A stretch of DNA of 64,000 nucleotides, from NCBI RefSeq assembly GCF_000725485.1, contig NZ_JOAG01000027.1:186001-250000 (forward strand), given 5' to 3'. Below are positions 42,537 to 51,379 of this stretch, piece after piece; the stretch's first letter is position 1; each line of letters starts with the position of its first letter. Made by a program: the position numbers and the translations under genes. Origin of the DNA: Nonomuraea candida (lineage in GTDB: Bacteria; Actinomycetota; Actinomycetes; Streptosporangiales; Streptosporangiaceae). Below the pieces are notes generated by a model. That model searched no databases, was not told the DNA's origin, and saw only the letters and a list, made by a program, of their open reading frames with translations.

Positions 42537-43793
42537 CTATGCGAACACCTTCTGAACGTGATGCAGGCCGCGCACCAGGGCATCGATCTCGCCCGTGGTG
42601 GTGTACAGGTAGAACGACGCCCGCGTGGTCGCGGGTATTCCGAACCGCAGGTGCAGCGGTCGCGCGCAGTGGTGCCCGACGCGCACGGCGACCCCGAACC
42701 GGTCGTCGAGGATCTGCCCGACGTCGTGCGGGTGGATGCCCTCCAGCGTGAACGACACCGTGCCCCCGCGCTGCTCCAGCGTCTCGGGCCCGATGACGCG
42801 CAGCCCGGGCACCTCGCGCAGCGCCTCCAGCGCGTAGGCCGTCAGCGTGCGCTCGTGCGCCTCGATGGCGTCGAGGCCGATCTCGGCGAGGTAGTCGACC
42901 GCCGCGCCGAGCCCGATGGCCTCGACGATCGGCGGCGTGCCCGCCTCGAACTTGTGCGGGATCGGCGCGTAGGTCGAGCGGTCCATCCAGACCGCCTCGA
43001 TCATCTCGCCGCCGCCCAGGAACGGGGGCATGGCCTCCAGCAGCCCGGCCCGCCCCCACAGCACGCCGATGCCCGAGGGGCCGACCATCTTGTGGCCGGT
43101 GAAGGCCACGAAGTCGGCGCCCAGCGCGCTCACGTCGACCGGGTGGTGCGGCACGGACTGGGAGGCGTCGAGCGCGATCAGCGCGCCGACCTCGTGCGCC
43201 CGCGCGGCCACCGCGGCCACCGGGTTGACGGTGCCCAGGACGTTGGACTGGTGGGCGATCGAGACGATCTTCGTCCGCTCGCTGATCACGTCCGGGTCGT
43301 AGTCGAGCCGGCCCTCGTCGGTGACGCCGAACCACTTCAGCGTCGCCCCGGTGCGCTGCGCGAGCAGCTGCCACGGCACGATGTTGGAGTGGTGCTCCAT
43401 CTCGGAGATGACGATCTCGTCACCGGGGCCGATCGTGAAGCGCGGGTCGGTGTTGGCCGGGTTGCCGAAGGAGTAGGCCAGCAGGTTGAGCGCCTCGGAG
43501 GCGTTCTTGGTGAAGATCACCTCGTCGCGCGACGGCGCCCCGATGAAGCCCGCGACCTTGTCGCGGGCGCCTTCGAAGGCGTCGGTCGACTCCGCGCCGA
43601 GCACGTGCATGGCGCGCCCGACGTTGCTGTAGTGCAGGGCCAGGTGCTCGCGCATGGTCTCGATGACCTGGTTGGGCTTCTGTGAGGAGTTGCCCGAGTC
43701 GAGATAGACGAGCGGTCGCCCGTCGGGCAGCTCGCGGGAGAAGACCGGGAAGTCCTTCCTGATCTTCTCCACATCGAAGCTGTTCGAAGTCAT
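42537..43793 (-). CDS. sufS: SufS cysteine desulfurase
   Basis: A PLP-dependent group II cysteine desulfurase (418 residues) that mobilises sulfur from cysteine. Seen are VYLDSGNSSQKP, the conserved EHHSNIVPWQLLA, DASQSVPHHPVDV, the Schiff-base lysine in FTGHKMVGPSGIGVLWG, and the active-site cysteine in RVGHHCARPLHLRF. Its ATG overlaps the sufC stop (ATGA). Its partner SufU is encoded directly downstream, as in other Gram-positive suf operons. Confidence 0.97.
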   Translation of the reverse strand: MTSNSFDVEKIRKDFPVFSRELPDGRPLVYLDSGNSSQKPNQVIETMREHLALHYSNVGRAMHVLGAESTDAFEGARDKVAGFIGAPSRDEVIFTKNASEALNLLAYSFGNPANTDPRFTIGPGDEIVISEMEHHSNIVPWQLLAQRTGATLKWFGVTDEGRLDYDPDVISERTKIVSIAHQSNVLGTVNPVAAVAARAHEVGALIALDASQSVPHHPVDVSALGADFVAFTGHKMVGPSGIGVLWGRAGLLEAMPPFLGGGEMIEAVWMDRSTYAPIPHKFEAGTPPIVEAIGLGAAVDYLAEIGLDAIEAHERTLTAYALEALREVPGLRVIGPETLEQRGGTVSFTLEGIHPHDVGQILDDRFGVAVRVGHHCARPLHLRFGIPATTRASFYLYTTTGEIDALVRGLHHVQKVFA

Positions 43794-44536
43794 GCAGATG
43801 CCTTCGTGTACTGCTCGTAGCCCTCGGCCTCGAGCTTCTCGGCCAGTTCGGGCCCGCCCTGCTCGACGATCCGGCCGGCCGCGAACACGTGCACGAAGTC
43901 CGGCTTCACGTAGCGCAGGATGCGGGTGTAGTGGGTGATCAGCAGCACGCCGGTCTCGCCGGAGGCGCGGAAGCGGTTGATGCCCTCCGACACCACGCGC
44001 AGGGCGTCGACGTCGAGGCCGGAGTCGGTCTCGTCGAGCACCGCGATCTTCGGCTTGAGCAGCTCCATCTGGAGGATCTCGTGGCGCTTCTTCTCGCCGC
44101 CGGAGAAACCCTCGTTCAGGTTGCGCTGGGCGAAGGCGGGGTCGATGGACAGCGCGTCCATGCCGCCCTTGAGGTCCTTGGCGAACTCGCGCAGCTTGGG
44201 CGCCTCGCCGCGGACCGCGGTGACGGCCGAGCGCAGGAAGTTGGAGACCGAGACGCCGGGGACCTCGACCGGGTACTGCATCGCCAGGAACAGGCCGGCG
44301 CGGGCCCGCTCGTCGACGGACAGCTCCAGCAGGTCCACACCGTCGAGCAGCACCTGGCCGCCGGTGATCGTGTATTTGGGGTGGCCGGCGATCGCGTAGG
44401 CGAGCGTCGACTTGCCCGAGCCGTTCGGGCCCATGATGGCGTGGGTCTGCCCGGCCTTCACGGTCAGGTTGACGCCGCGCAGGATTTCCTTGTCCTCGAC
44501 GGCGACCTGGAGGTCACGGATCTCAAGGGTGGACAT
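43790..44536 (-). CDS. sufC: SufC ATPase of the Fe-S scaffold complex
   Basis: SufC is the ABC-type ATPase of SufBC2D, a soluble complex that builds Fe-S clusters. The 248 residues show Walker A GPNGSGKSTLAYAIAGHPKY, the family segment AMQYPVEVPGVSVSNFLR, the signature region NEGFSGGEKKRHEILQM, and Walker B AVLDETDSGLDVDAL. ATG 44536 begins five bases after the Rieske ferredoxin stop. Confidence 0.97.
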   Translation of the reverse strand: MSTLEIRDLQVAVEDKEILRGVNLTVKAGQTHAIMGPNGSGKSTLAYAIAGHPKYTITGGQVLLDGVDLLELSVDERARAGLFLAMQYPVEVPGVSVSNFLRSAVTAVRGEAPKLREFAKDLKGGMDALSIDPAFAQRNLNEGFSGGEKKRHEILQMELLKPKIAVLDETDSGLDVDALRVVSEGINRFRASGETGVLLITHYTRILRYVKPDFVHVFAAGRIVEQGGPELAEKLEAEGYEQYTKASA

Positions 44537-44541
44537 GTTGC

Positions 44542-44868
44542 TCAGGACTCCTTCGAGAGCGAGACGAGGACGTCATCGCCGTCGATCTTGACTGTGTAGA
44601 CGTTCACGGGTTGGGTCGCGGGCGGTCCGGTGGGCTTGCCGCTGCGGATGTCGAAACACGAGCCGTGCAGCCAGCACTCCAGGGTGCCGTCGTAGACCTC
44701 TCCCTCACTGAGCTTGACCTCGGCGTGGGAGCAGACGTCGTGCAGGGCGAAGACGTCTTCGCCCTTGCGGACCAGCGCCACCGGCGTCTCGTCCGGCCCG
44801 ACCTCGATGCCGATGACACCCCCGTCGGGGATGTCCTCGACCTTGCACACCTTCTCGAACGCACTCAT
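44542..44868 (-). CDS. Rieske-type [2Fe-2S] ferredoxin of the suf operon
   Basis: A 108-residue non-haem Rieske ferredoxin. The cluster ligands are visible as C-S-H (VCSHAEVKLSEGEV) and C-x2-H (LECWLHGSCFD). It resembles the small ferredoxins of ring-hydroxylating dioxygenases, but a place inside the suf operon between sufD and sufC is typical of actinobacteria. There it may supply electrons for cluster assembly; this role is inferred. ATG 44868 overlaps the sufD stop. Confidence 0.94.
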   Translation of the reverse strand: MSAFEKVCKVEDIPDGGVIGIEVGPDETPVALVRKGEDVFALHDVCSHAEVKLSEGEVYDGTLECWLHGSCFDIRSGKPTGPPATQPVNVYTVKIDGDDVLVSLSKES

Positions 44869-45986
44869 CGTGCGAGCTCCGCCTCTACGGCGCTCATGAT
44901 CCGCTCGCGGATCTCCTCGATCTGGATCTTCTCGATGAGCTGGCCGAGGAAGCCGCGCACGACCAGGCGGCGGGCCTCGTCGTAGGGGATGCCGCGGGCC
45001 TGGAGGTAGAAGATGTGCTCGTCGTCGAGGCGGCCGGAGGCGGAGGCGTGCCCCGCTCCCGCGACCTCGCCGGTGAGGATCTCCAGGTTGGGCACCGAGT
45101 CGGCGCGGGCGCCGTCGGTGAGGATGAGGTTGCGGTTGAGCTCGTAGGTGTCGGTGCCCTCGGCCTCGACCCTGATGATCACGTCGCCGATCCAGACGGC
45201 GTGCGCGTCCTCGCCCTGGAGGGCGCCGCGGTAGTCGACGTTGCTCTTGCAGTTGGGCTGCGAGTGGTCGACCAGCAGGCGGTGCTCCAGGTGCTGCCCG
45301 GCGTCCACGAAGTAGACGCCCGACATGTCGGCGTCGCCGCCCGGCGCGGTGTAGGCGACGCTGGGCGACAGGCGTACGAGGTCGCCGCCGAGCGTCACCA
45401 CGAAGCTGCGGAACGTCGCGTCCTTGGCGAGCTGCGCGTGGTGGTGGGAGACGTGGACCGCGTCGTCCGCCCAGTCCTGCACGCTGACGACCTTGAGGTT
45501 GGCGCCCTCGCCGACGACGAATTCGATGTTGTCGGCGTAGACGGCGCTGCCCTTGTGGTCGAGCACGAGCACGGCCTCGGCCAGCGGCTCCACCTTGACC
45601 ACGATGTGGCCGTAGGAGGCGCCGTCGCCCGAGCCGGTCAGCGTCAGCACGGTGGGCTTGGACGTGACGGCCTCGCGCGGCACCGTGATGACGGTGGCCT
45701 TCTCGAAGGTGTTCCACGCCTGGGCGCTCACCCGGTCGGTCGGCACGAACGACTTGCCCACCCGGGCGTCGTCGCGGCCGACCGTCTCGACGGTGACCTC
45801 CGGGGCGGCGTCCACGTCCACGCGGACGTGGCCGACCGCCTCGGCCTTGCCGTTGTGCAGGCCCTTCAGCCGCGACAGCGGCGTGAAGCGCCACGCCTCC
45901 TCGCGCCCGGTCGGGACCTCGAAGTCGGCCAGGTCGAAGGACGACTTCTCGTGCAGGGTCGACAGGGGCTTCTCGTTCAGGCCCAT
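44865..45986 (-). CDS. sufD: SufD scaffold subunit
   Basis: SufD forms the SufBC2D scaffold with SufB and SufC. The 373 residues show the beta-helix core with YGHIVVKVEPLAEAVLVLDHKG, HHHAQLAKDATFRSFVVTLGGDLVRL, DHSQPNCKSNVDYRGAL and the closing GHASASGRLDDEHIFYLQARGIPYDEARRLVVRGFLGQLIEKI, the SufC-binding helix region. Its ATG overlaps the sufB stop by one base (TGATG). Confidence 0.96.
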   Translation of the reverse strand: MGLNEKPLSTLHEKSSFDLADFEVPTGREEAWRFTPLSRLKGLHNGKAEAVGHVRVDVDAAPEVTVETVGRDDARVGKSFVPTDRVSAQAWNTFEKATVITVPREAVTSKPTVLTLTGSGDGASYGHIVVKVEPLAEAVLVLDHKGSAVYADNIEFVVGEGANLKVVSVQDWADDAVHVSHHHAQLAKDATFRSFVVTLGGDLVRLSPSVAYTAPGGDADMSGVYFVDAGQHLEHRLLVDHSQPNCKSNVDYRGALQGEDAHAVWIGDVIIRVEAEGTDTYELNRNLILTDGARADSVPNLEILTGEVAGAGHASASGRLDDEHIFYLQARGIPYDEARRLVVRGFLGQLIEKIQIEEIRERIMSAVEAELAR

Positions 45987-47398
45987 CAGCCGACGGCTCC
46001 TTCCATCTGCAACTCGATCAGCCGGTTGAGCTCGAGCGCGTATTCCATGGGCAGCTCACGCGCGATCGGCTCCACGAAGCCGCGCACGATCATCGCCATC
46101 GCCTCGTCCTCGTCCAGCCCACGGCTCATCAGGTAGAAGAGCTGGTCCTCGCTGACCTTGGAGACCGTGGCCTCGTGGCCCATCGAGACGTCGTCCTCGC
46201 GGACGTCGACGTAGGGGTAGGTGTCGGAGCGGCTGATCTGGTCGACCAGCAGGGCGTCGCACTTGACGGTGCTGGCGCTGCCGTGGGCGCCCTCCTCGAT
46301 CTGCACCAGACCGCGGTAGGAGGTGCGGCCGCCGCCGCGCGCCACCGACTTGGAGATGACGCTGGAGCTGGTGTTGGGCGCCAGGTGCACCATCTTGGAG
46401 CCGGCGTCCTGGTGCTGGCCCTCGCCGGCGAACGCGACGCTCAGCGTCTCGCCCTTGGCGTGCTCGCCCATCAGGTAGACGGCCGGGTATTTCATCGTGA
46501 CCTTGGAGCCGATGTTGCCGTCGATCCACTCCATGGTCGCGCCCTCGTAGGCGACGGCGCGCTTGGTGACCAGGTTGTAGACGTTGTTCGACCAGTTCTG
46601 GATGGTCGTGTAACGGCAGCGGGCGTTCTTCTTCACGATGATCTCGACGACCGCGCTGTGCAGCGAGTCGGAGGAGTAGATCGGCGCGGTGCAGCCCTCG
46701 ACGTAGTGGACGTAGCTGTTCTCGTCCACGATGATCAGGGTCCGCTCGAACTGGCCCATGTTCTCGGTGTTGATCCGGAAGTAGGCCTGCAGCGGGATCT
46801 CGACCTCGACGTTCGGCGGCACGTAGATGAACGAGCCACCGGACCACACGGCGGTGTTGAGCGCGGCGAACTTGTTGTCGCCCACCGGGATCACCGAGCC
46901 GAAGTACTCCTTGAAGAGCTCCTCGTGCTCGCGCAGGCCCGTGTCGGTGTCGACGAAGATGACACCCTTCTCCTCGAGGTCCTCACGGATCTTGTGATAG
47001 ACGACCTCGGATTCGTACTGGGCCGCGACGCCGGCGATGAGGCGCTGCTTCTCCGCCTCGGGGATGCCGAGCTTGTCGTAGGTGTTCTTGATGTCCTCGG
47101 GCAGCTCGTCCCAGGAAGCGGCCTGCTTCTCGGTCGAGCGCACGAAGTACTTGATGTTGTCGAAGTCGATGCCGGTGAGGTCGGAGCCCCACGTCGGCAG
47201 CGGCTTCCTGTCAAACAGGCGGAGGCCCTTCAGGCGAAGGTCGAGCATCCACTCCGGCTCGCTCTTGAGCGCGGAGATGTTGCGGACGACCTCCTCGGAC
47301 AGGCCTCGCTTGGCCGCCGCACCCGCGGCATCCGGGTCGGCCCAGCCGAACTTGTAATTCCCGAGGCCTTCCAGCTCCGGGCGGTCGGTGACAGTCAC
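45986..47398 (-). CDS. sufB: SufB scaffold subunit
   Basis: SufB is the main scaffold subunit on which the nascent Fe-S cluster is built. The 470 residues carry the highly conserved [84 protein letters not shown] (conserved Cys), and [46 protein letters not shown] 47398 overlaps the sufR stop (GTGA), so sufR and sufB are coupled. Confidence 0.97.
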   Translation of the reverse strand: MTVTDRPELEGLGNYKFGWADPDAAGAAAKRGLSEEVVRNISALKSEPEWMLDLRLKGLRLFDRKPLPTWGSDLTGIDFDNIKYFVRSTEKQAASWDELPEDIKNTYDKLGIPEAEKQRLIAGVAAQYESEVVYHKIREDLEEKGVIFVDTDTGLREHEELFKEYFGSVIPVGDNKFAALNTAVWSGGSFIYVPPNVEVEIPLQAYFRINTENMGQFERTLIIVDENSYVHYVEGCTAPIYSSDSLHSAVVEIIVKKNARCRYTTIQNWSNNVYNLVTKRAVAYEGATMEWIDGNIGSKVTMKYPAVYLMGEHAKGETLSVAFAGEGQHQDAGSKMVHLAPNTSSSVISKSVARGGGRTSYRGLVQIEEGAHGSASTVKCDALLVDQISRSDTYPYVDVREDDVSMGHEATVSKVSEDQLFYLMSRGLDEDEAMAMIVRGFVEPIARELPMEYALELNRLIELQMEGAVG

Positions 47399-48102
47399 CT
47401 TCCGGTCTCCTTGCTCTTGTCTCTGTGTGCGGGATCGGCCAGCGACTGCGGCGTCACGTGCGTCGTGCACACGCCGTCGCCGTGCGCGATCGTGGCCAGG
47501 CGCTGCACCGGCGTGCCGAGCAGCTGCGCGAACGCCTCCGTCTCGGCCTCACACAGCTGCGGGAACTCCGCCGCCGCGTGGGCCACCGGGCAGTGATGCT
47601 GGCAGAGCTGGTCGCCGCCCGACTTGGCCTTGGTGGCCGAGGCGGCATACCCCTCTGCCGACAGCGCCTGCGCCAGCACCTGCACGCGCTGGTCCGCGGG
47701 CACCGTCGCCATGACCGGCCCCAGCCGCGCCAGCAGGCTCGACACCTGCTCGCGGGCGAAGTCGGACACGGCCTCTTGCCCCATGCGCTCGGCCAGGTAG
47801 CGCAGCGCGCTGCCGGCCAGATCGTCATAGGCGTGCTCGAAAGCACTGCGCCCCGCGTCGGTGATCGCGAACAGCTTGGCCGGCCGCCCGCGCCCGCGCT
47901 GTCCGCGCGGGCGGACCGTGCGAGGCTCGATCATCCCGTCGGCCAGCAGCGCGTCGAGATGACGCCGGACGGCGGCGGGCGTGAGCCCGAGCCGCTCCCC
48001 GAGAGCCGCGGCCGTGACGGGACCATGCTCCAGAATCAGCCTGGCGACGCGGGCACGGGTGCCGCGCTCACCACCTGGCTCCATCAAGGGCATGTTTTTC
48101 AC
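47395..48102 (-). CDS. sufR: SufR iron-sulfur regulator of the suf operon
   Basis: A 235-residue winged-helix regulator of the ArsR/DeoR-like SufR family that senses Fe-S status through its own cluster and represses suf when clusters are plentiful. The DNA-binding domain is [24 protein letters not shown]. The cluster-binding cysteines are visible in [27 protein letters not shown] 48102, ATG 48093 and ATG 48084 are candidate starts, none with a good ribosome site; a short or leaderless transcript is likely. A SufR-type operator overlaps GTG 48102. It heads the operon sufR-B-D-Rieske-C-S-U-T. Confidence 0.93.
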   Translation of the reverse strand: MKNMPLMEPGGERGTRARVARLILEHGPVTAAALGERLGLTPAAVRRHLDALLADGMIEPRTVRPRGQRGRGRPAKLFAITDAGRSAFEHAYDDLAGSALRYLAERMGQEAVSDFAREQVSSLLARLGPVMATVPADQRVQVLAQALSAEGYAASATKAKSGGDQLCQHHCPVAHAAAEFPQLCEAETEAFAQLLGTPVQRLATIAHGDGVCTTHVTPQSLADPAHRDKSKETGR

Positions 48103-48113
48103 AACATCAGTGT
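48099..48113 (-). promoter_or_regulatory. SufR operator (ACACT-N5-TGTGA)
   Basis: On the minus strand the sequence ACACTGATGTTGTGA matches the ACACT-N5-TGTGA palindrome that I recall for mycobacterial SufR. It overlaps the first possible start codon of sufR. A second, overlapping inverted repeat ATGTT-N6-AACAT lies just downstream. This position predicts autorepression of the whole operon. Confidence 0.7.
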
Positions 48114-48174
48114 GCCGTAATTCCTTCCCGGTTCACAAACGGATCTGAGCAGGGCCGGGAATGGAATTTGTCAC

Positions 48175-48193
48175 GCAGGGTAGCCTTACCTAA
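48175..48193. promoter_or_regulatory. Iron-box-like palindrome (DmdR/IdeR type) upstream of sufR
   Basis: On the minus strand TTAGGTAAGGCTACCCTGC agrees with the actinobacterial iron box TTAGGTTAGGCTAACCTAA at 15 of 19 positions, with a perfect left half. It lies about 75-90 bases upstream of the sufR start and overlaps the stop codon of the MFS gene at 48190. It could add control by the iron-dependent regulator DmdR/IdeR to SufR control. Half of the box is weak, so this needs a binding test. Confidence 0.5.
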
Positions 48194-49428
48194 CCTCGGC
48201 CCCTGCCCAGGACCGTGAACGTCAGGGCGGAGCAGAGGAAGAGCCCGAGCATGACACAGGCCATGGGCACCGCGGTCCCGGTTCCGGCAAGTCCGACCAG
48301 CGGGGCCGCGGCGGCGCCGAGCGCGAACTGCAGCACGCCCGTCAGCGCCGAGGCGCTCCCGGCGACCTGCGCGGGCTGGGAGCCCAGCGCCAGCGCGCCG
48401 GTGCCGGGCAGCACCAGGCCCTGGCCCAGCATGATGACGACCAGCCCGGCCACGATGCCCCACAGGCCCATCCCGGTCAGCGCGGCGGCCATGAGCAGGG
48501 CCGCGCCGGCCATGCCGATGACGAGCCCGATGCGCACGAGCAGGACCGGCCGCACGCGTCCCGACAGCCGGCCGCCGATCTGGGCGGTGACGGTCAGGGC
48601 GAGGGCGTTGACGCCGAAGATGAGGGAGTACTGCTGGGGCGAGGCGCCGTACACCTCCTGGAGCACGAACGGCGAGCCCGAGATGTAGCCGAACATGGCC
48701 GCGAACGCCAGCCCGCCGGTCAGGGCGAAGCCCATGAACGAGCGGTCGCGCAGGAGCTGCCAGAACGTGCGCGCGGTGTGCTTGAGCCCGCCGCTCTCGC
48801 GCTTGTCGGCCGGCAGCGTCTCGCGCACGCCCGGCAGCACGGCCAGCAGCAGCACGAACCCCGCGACGCTGAGCGCCACGAAGACGCCCCGCCAGGACGT
48901 GAACGCCAGCAGCTGCGCCCCCGCGATCGGGGCCAGGATCGGCGCCAGGCCGCTGACCAGCATCAGCGTGGCGAAGATGCGGGCGATGGCGGCGCCGTCG
49001 TACAGGTCGCGCACGACGGCCCGCACGATGACCAGCGCCGCGCCGCCCAGCACGCCCTGCAGCAGGCGGAAGGCGATGAGCATCGGCACCGAGGGCGCGA
49101 ACGCGCACAGCAGCGAGGCGAGCATGAACCCGGCCACGCCGACGATGAGCGGCATCCGCCTGCCCCGCACGTCGCTGAGCGGCCCGGCGATGATCTGGCC
49201 GACCGACACGCCGATGAGACAGGCCGTCAGGGTGAGCTGGACCTGCGCCTCGCCGCTGAGCATCTCGGCGGTGATGGCGGGCAGGGCGGGGAGGTACATG
49301 TCGATGGACAGCGGCCCGATCGCCGAGAGGGCGCCGAGGATGAGCAGCAGCAGCCCCCGGCTCCTCTGGCTCGGCTGGACGGCGTGCGATCGGACGGCGG
49401 CGGACGTGGCGGCTTCTGCCACGGACAT
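48190..49428 (-). CDS. MFS drug exporter, Bcr/CflA type
   Basis: A 412-residue 12-helix major facilitator of the Bcr/CflA (DHA1) multidrug efflux group. Seen are GALSAIGPLSIDMYLPALPAI in helix 1, the loop 2-3 motif GPLSDVRGRRMPLIVG, motif C-like GLAPILAPIAGAQLLAF, and a second-half repeat around GSASALTGVLQFALGA. It should export hydrophobic compounds by proton antiport; the substrate is unknown. ATG 49428 has GAGGGG upstream. Its end carries the iron-box-like sequence in front of sufR. Confidence 0.92.
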   Translation of the reverse strand: MSVAEAATSAAVRSHAVQPSQRSRGLLLLILGALSAIGPLSIDMYLPALPAITAEMLSGEAQVQLTLTACLIGVSVGQIIAGPLSDVRGRRMPLIVGVAGFMLASLLCAFAPSVPMLIAFRLLQGVLGGAALVIVRAVVRDLYDGAAIARIFATLMLVSGLAPILAPIAGAQLLAFTSWRGVFVALSVAGFVLLLAVLPGVRETLPADKRESGGLKHTARTFWQLLRDRSFMGFALTGGLAFAAMFGYISGSPFVLQEVYGASPQQYSLIFGVNALALTVTAQIGGRLSGRVRPVLLVRIGLVIGMAGAALLMAAALTGMGLWGIVAGLVVIMLGQGLVLPGTGALALGSQPAQVAGSASALTGVLQFALGAAAAPLVGLAGTGTAVPMACVMLGLFLCSALTFTVLGRGRG

Positions 49429-49613
49429 GCGTTGACCCCTCTCCCTCGTCGGCGGCGGCCCACGAGGGCCGAGGAATCAAACCCGGTTCCGGTCCTCCTA
49501 ATTCCCGGTTATCAGATATTTCGCAACCTTTCGTGAAACATCCTGGCGAGCCCGCGGACCGGCCCGGACGCGGACACGGTTCACCCGCGGCCCGGACCCC
49601 CTGCCGGAGTCCC

Positions 49614-49619
49614 TAAACT
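49614..49619 (+). promoter_or_regulatory. Possible -10 element for a leaderless ABC ATPase mRNA
   Basis: TAAACT fits the actinobacterial TAnnnT -10 pattern and ends seven bases before ATG 49627. Transcription would then start at or next to the A of the start codon, giving a leaderless mRNA. No clear -35 is visible. Confidence 0.4.
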
Positions 49620-49626
49620 CGTGGCC

Positions 49627-50535
49627 ATGGATTCCCCAGCCGTCGAGATCGTCGACCTGGTCAAACGCTACGGCGGCACCACCGCCGTCGACGGCCTCTC
49701 CTTCCGCGCCGGGCGCGGCGCCGTCACCGCGGTCCTCGGTCCCAACGGCGCGGGCAAGACCTCCACGGTGGAGATCTGCGAGGGGTTCCGCAAGGCCGAC
49801 GGCGGCACCGTCAAGGTCCTGGGCCTGGCGCCCGCGCGGCCCGAGCTGCGCGCGCGGGTCGGCGTCATGCTCCAGGCGGGCGGCGTGCCGCCGGCGATGC
49901 GCTGCGCCGAGTGGCTGCGCCTGGTCTCGCGCTTCTACGCCCGCCCCCTCGACGCGGGCGCGCTGCTGGAGCGGCTGGGGCTGACCGGCCACGCGCGCAC
50001 CCCCTACCGGCGGCTGTCGGGCGGGCAGCAGCAGCGGCTGTCGCTGGCGGCGGCCGTCATCGGCCGGCCCGAGCTGGTCTTCCTCGACGAGCCGACGGCC
50101 GGCCTCGACCCGCAGGCCCGGCACGCCTGCTGGGACCTGGTGGGCGAGCTGCGCGCGGCGGGCGTGTCGGTGGTGCTGACCACGCACCACATGGACGAGG
50201 CCGAGCGGCTGGCCGACCACGTCGTCATCATCGACAGGGGGCGGGTGGTGTCGGAGGGCAGCCCGGCCTCGCTGACCGGGGCCGAGCGGCAGCTCCGCTT
50301 CCGGGCGCGGCCGGGGCTGGCGCTGGAGGAGCTGCTCAACGCGCTGCCGGTGGGCAGCGCGGCCAAGGAGTCGCCGGCCGGCCACTACATCATCGAGGGC
50401 CAGGTGGGGCCCGAGCTGCTGGCCACGGTGACGGCCTGGTGCGCGGCCGAGGGCGTCACGGCCGACGACCTGCGCATCGAGCGCCGCACCCTCGAAGACG
50501 TCTTCCTCGAACTGACCGGCAGGGAGCTGCGATGA
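49627..50535 (+). CDS. ABC transporter ATPase, DrrA/CcmA-like
   Basis: A 302-residue ATPase of the two-gene exporter type (DrrA-like). Seen are Walker A GPNGAGKTSTVEI, the signature YRRLSGGQQQRLSLAAAV, Walker B LVFLDEPTAGLDPQ and the H-loop TTHHMDEAERLADHVVII. The C-terminal 90 residues (FRARPGLALEELLNALP, LEDVFLELTGRELR) are the extension typical of this group. ATG 49627 is preferred over GTG 49621, because a -10 hexamer lies at leaderless spacing and no ribosome site is seen. Its stop overlaps the ATG of a 27-codon micro-ORF leading to the permease gene. Confidence 0.92.
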   Translation: MDSPAVEIVDLVKRYGGTTAVDGLSFRAGRGAVTAVLGPNGAGKTSTVEICEGFRKADGGTVKVLGLAPARPELRARVGVMLQAGGVPPAMRCAEWLRLVSRFYARPLDAGALLERLGLTGHARTPYRRLSGGQQQRLSLAAAVIGRPELVFLDEPTAGLDPQARHACWDLVGELRAAGVSVVLTTHHMDEAERLADHVVIIDRGRVVSEGSPASLTGAERQLRFRARPGLALEELLNALPVGSAAKESPAGHYIIEGQVGPELLATVTAWCAAEGVTADDLRIERRTLEDVFLELTGRELR

Positions 50536-50615
50536 GCGTCCCTGCGCCGCCTCGAACCGACCGGCGGAAGGTCGCGACGACCGCGCCGGGCCCGACCTTC
50601 CTGGAGCCGCGATGA
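50532..50615 (+). CDS. 27-codon micro-ORF bridging ATPase and permease genes
   Basis: A tiny frame begins with an ATG overlapping the ATPase stop (ATGA, 50532-50535) and ends with a TGA overlapping the permease start (ATGA, 50612-50615). It encodes MSVPAPPRTDRRKVATTAPG plus seven residues. About 85% of its third codon positions are G or C, as in neighbouring genes. It may be a genuine coupling peptide that carries ribosomes across the gap. Alternatively it is the original permease N-terminus cut off by a small frameshift. No homologue is recognised. Confidence 0.45.
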   Translation: MSVPAPPRTDRRKVATTAPGPTFLEPR

Positions 50616-51379
50616 CCGCGCTCGATCTCACCCCGGCTCCCGGCGCGGCGCCGTTCCCGCGGATGGTGCTGGCGCAGGCGGGCGCGGAGATCCGCGCGAT
50701 GCTGCGCAACGGCGAGCAGCTCCTGCTGACCCTGATCATCCCGGTGCTGCTGCTGACCGGTTTCTCGCTCGCGCCGCTGATCGACGTCGGCGCCGGGCCG
50801 CGGGTCGACTTCCTGACGCCCGGCGTGCTGGCGCTGGCGGTGATGTCCACCGCCTTCACCGGGCAGGCCATCGCGACCGGCTTCGAGCGCCGGTACGGCG
50901 TGCTGAAGCGGCTGGGCGCGACCCCGCTGACCAGAGGCGGCCTCATGATGGCCAAGACGGCGGCGGTCGTGGGCGTGGAGGTCATCCAGGCCGCGGTCAT
51001 CGTGGCCGTCGGGCTGGCGCTGGGCTGGCGGCCGCAGGGGTCGTTCCTGAGCGCGGCGGTGCTGATCGTGCTGGGCACCGCGGCCTTCAGCGGGCTGGGG
51101 CTGCTCATGGCGGGCACGTTGCGCGCCGAGGCCACGCTGGCCGGCGCCAACCTGGTCTACCTGGTGCTGCTGGGGGCGGGCGGGGTGGTGTTCCCGCTGA
51201 CGAAGTTCCCGGAGAGCGTGCGTCCCGTGCTGGAGGCGCTGCCCATCTCGGCGCTGACCGGCGGGCTGCGCGCGGTGCTCGCCGAGGGCGCGGCGCTGCC
51301 CCTGGTCCCGGTGGCCGTGCTGGCCGCCTGGGCGGTGCTGTCGCTGGCGCTGGTCTCGCGCACGTTCCGCTGGGAGTGA
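50612..51379 (+). CDS. ABC transporter permease, DrrB/ABC-2 type
   Basis: A 255-residue ABC-2 type permease with six predicted membrane helices, partner of the ATPase at 49627-50535. Seen are the cytoplasmic start AQAGAEIRAMLRNGEQLLLTLIIPVLLLTGF, the coupling-helix region ATGFERRYGVLKRLGATPLTRGGLMMAK, and the later GLGLLMAGTLRAEATLAGANLVYLVLLGAGGVVFP. It exports an unknown lipid- or drug-like compound. The N-terminus may formerly have included the preceding micro-ORF. A 23-base tandem repeat begins immediately at its stop codon. Confidence 0.9.
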   Translation: MTALDLTPAPGAAPFPRMVLAQAGAEIRAMLRNGEQLLLTLIIPVLLLTGFSLAPLIDVGAGPRVDFLTPGVLALAVMSTAFTGQAIATGFERRYGVLKRLGATPLTRGGLMMAKTAAVVGVEVIQAAVIVAVGLALGWRPQGSFLSAAVLIVLGTAAFSGLGLLMAGTLRAEATLAGANLVYLVLLGAGGVVFPLTKFPESVRPVLEALPISALTGGLRAVLAEGAALPLVPVAVLAAWAVLSLALVSRTFRWE

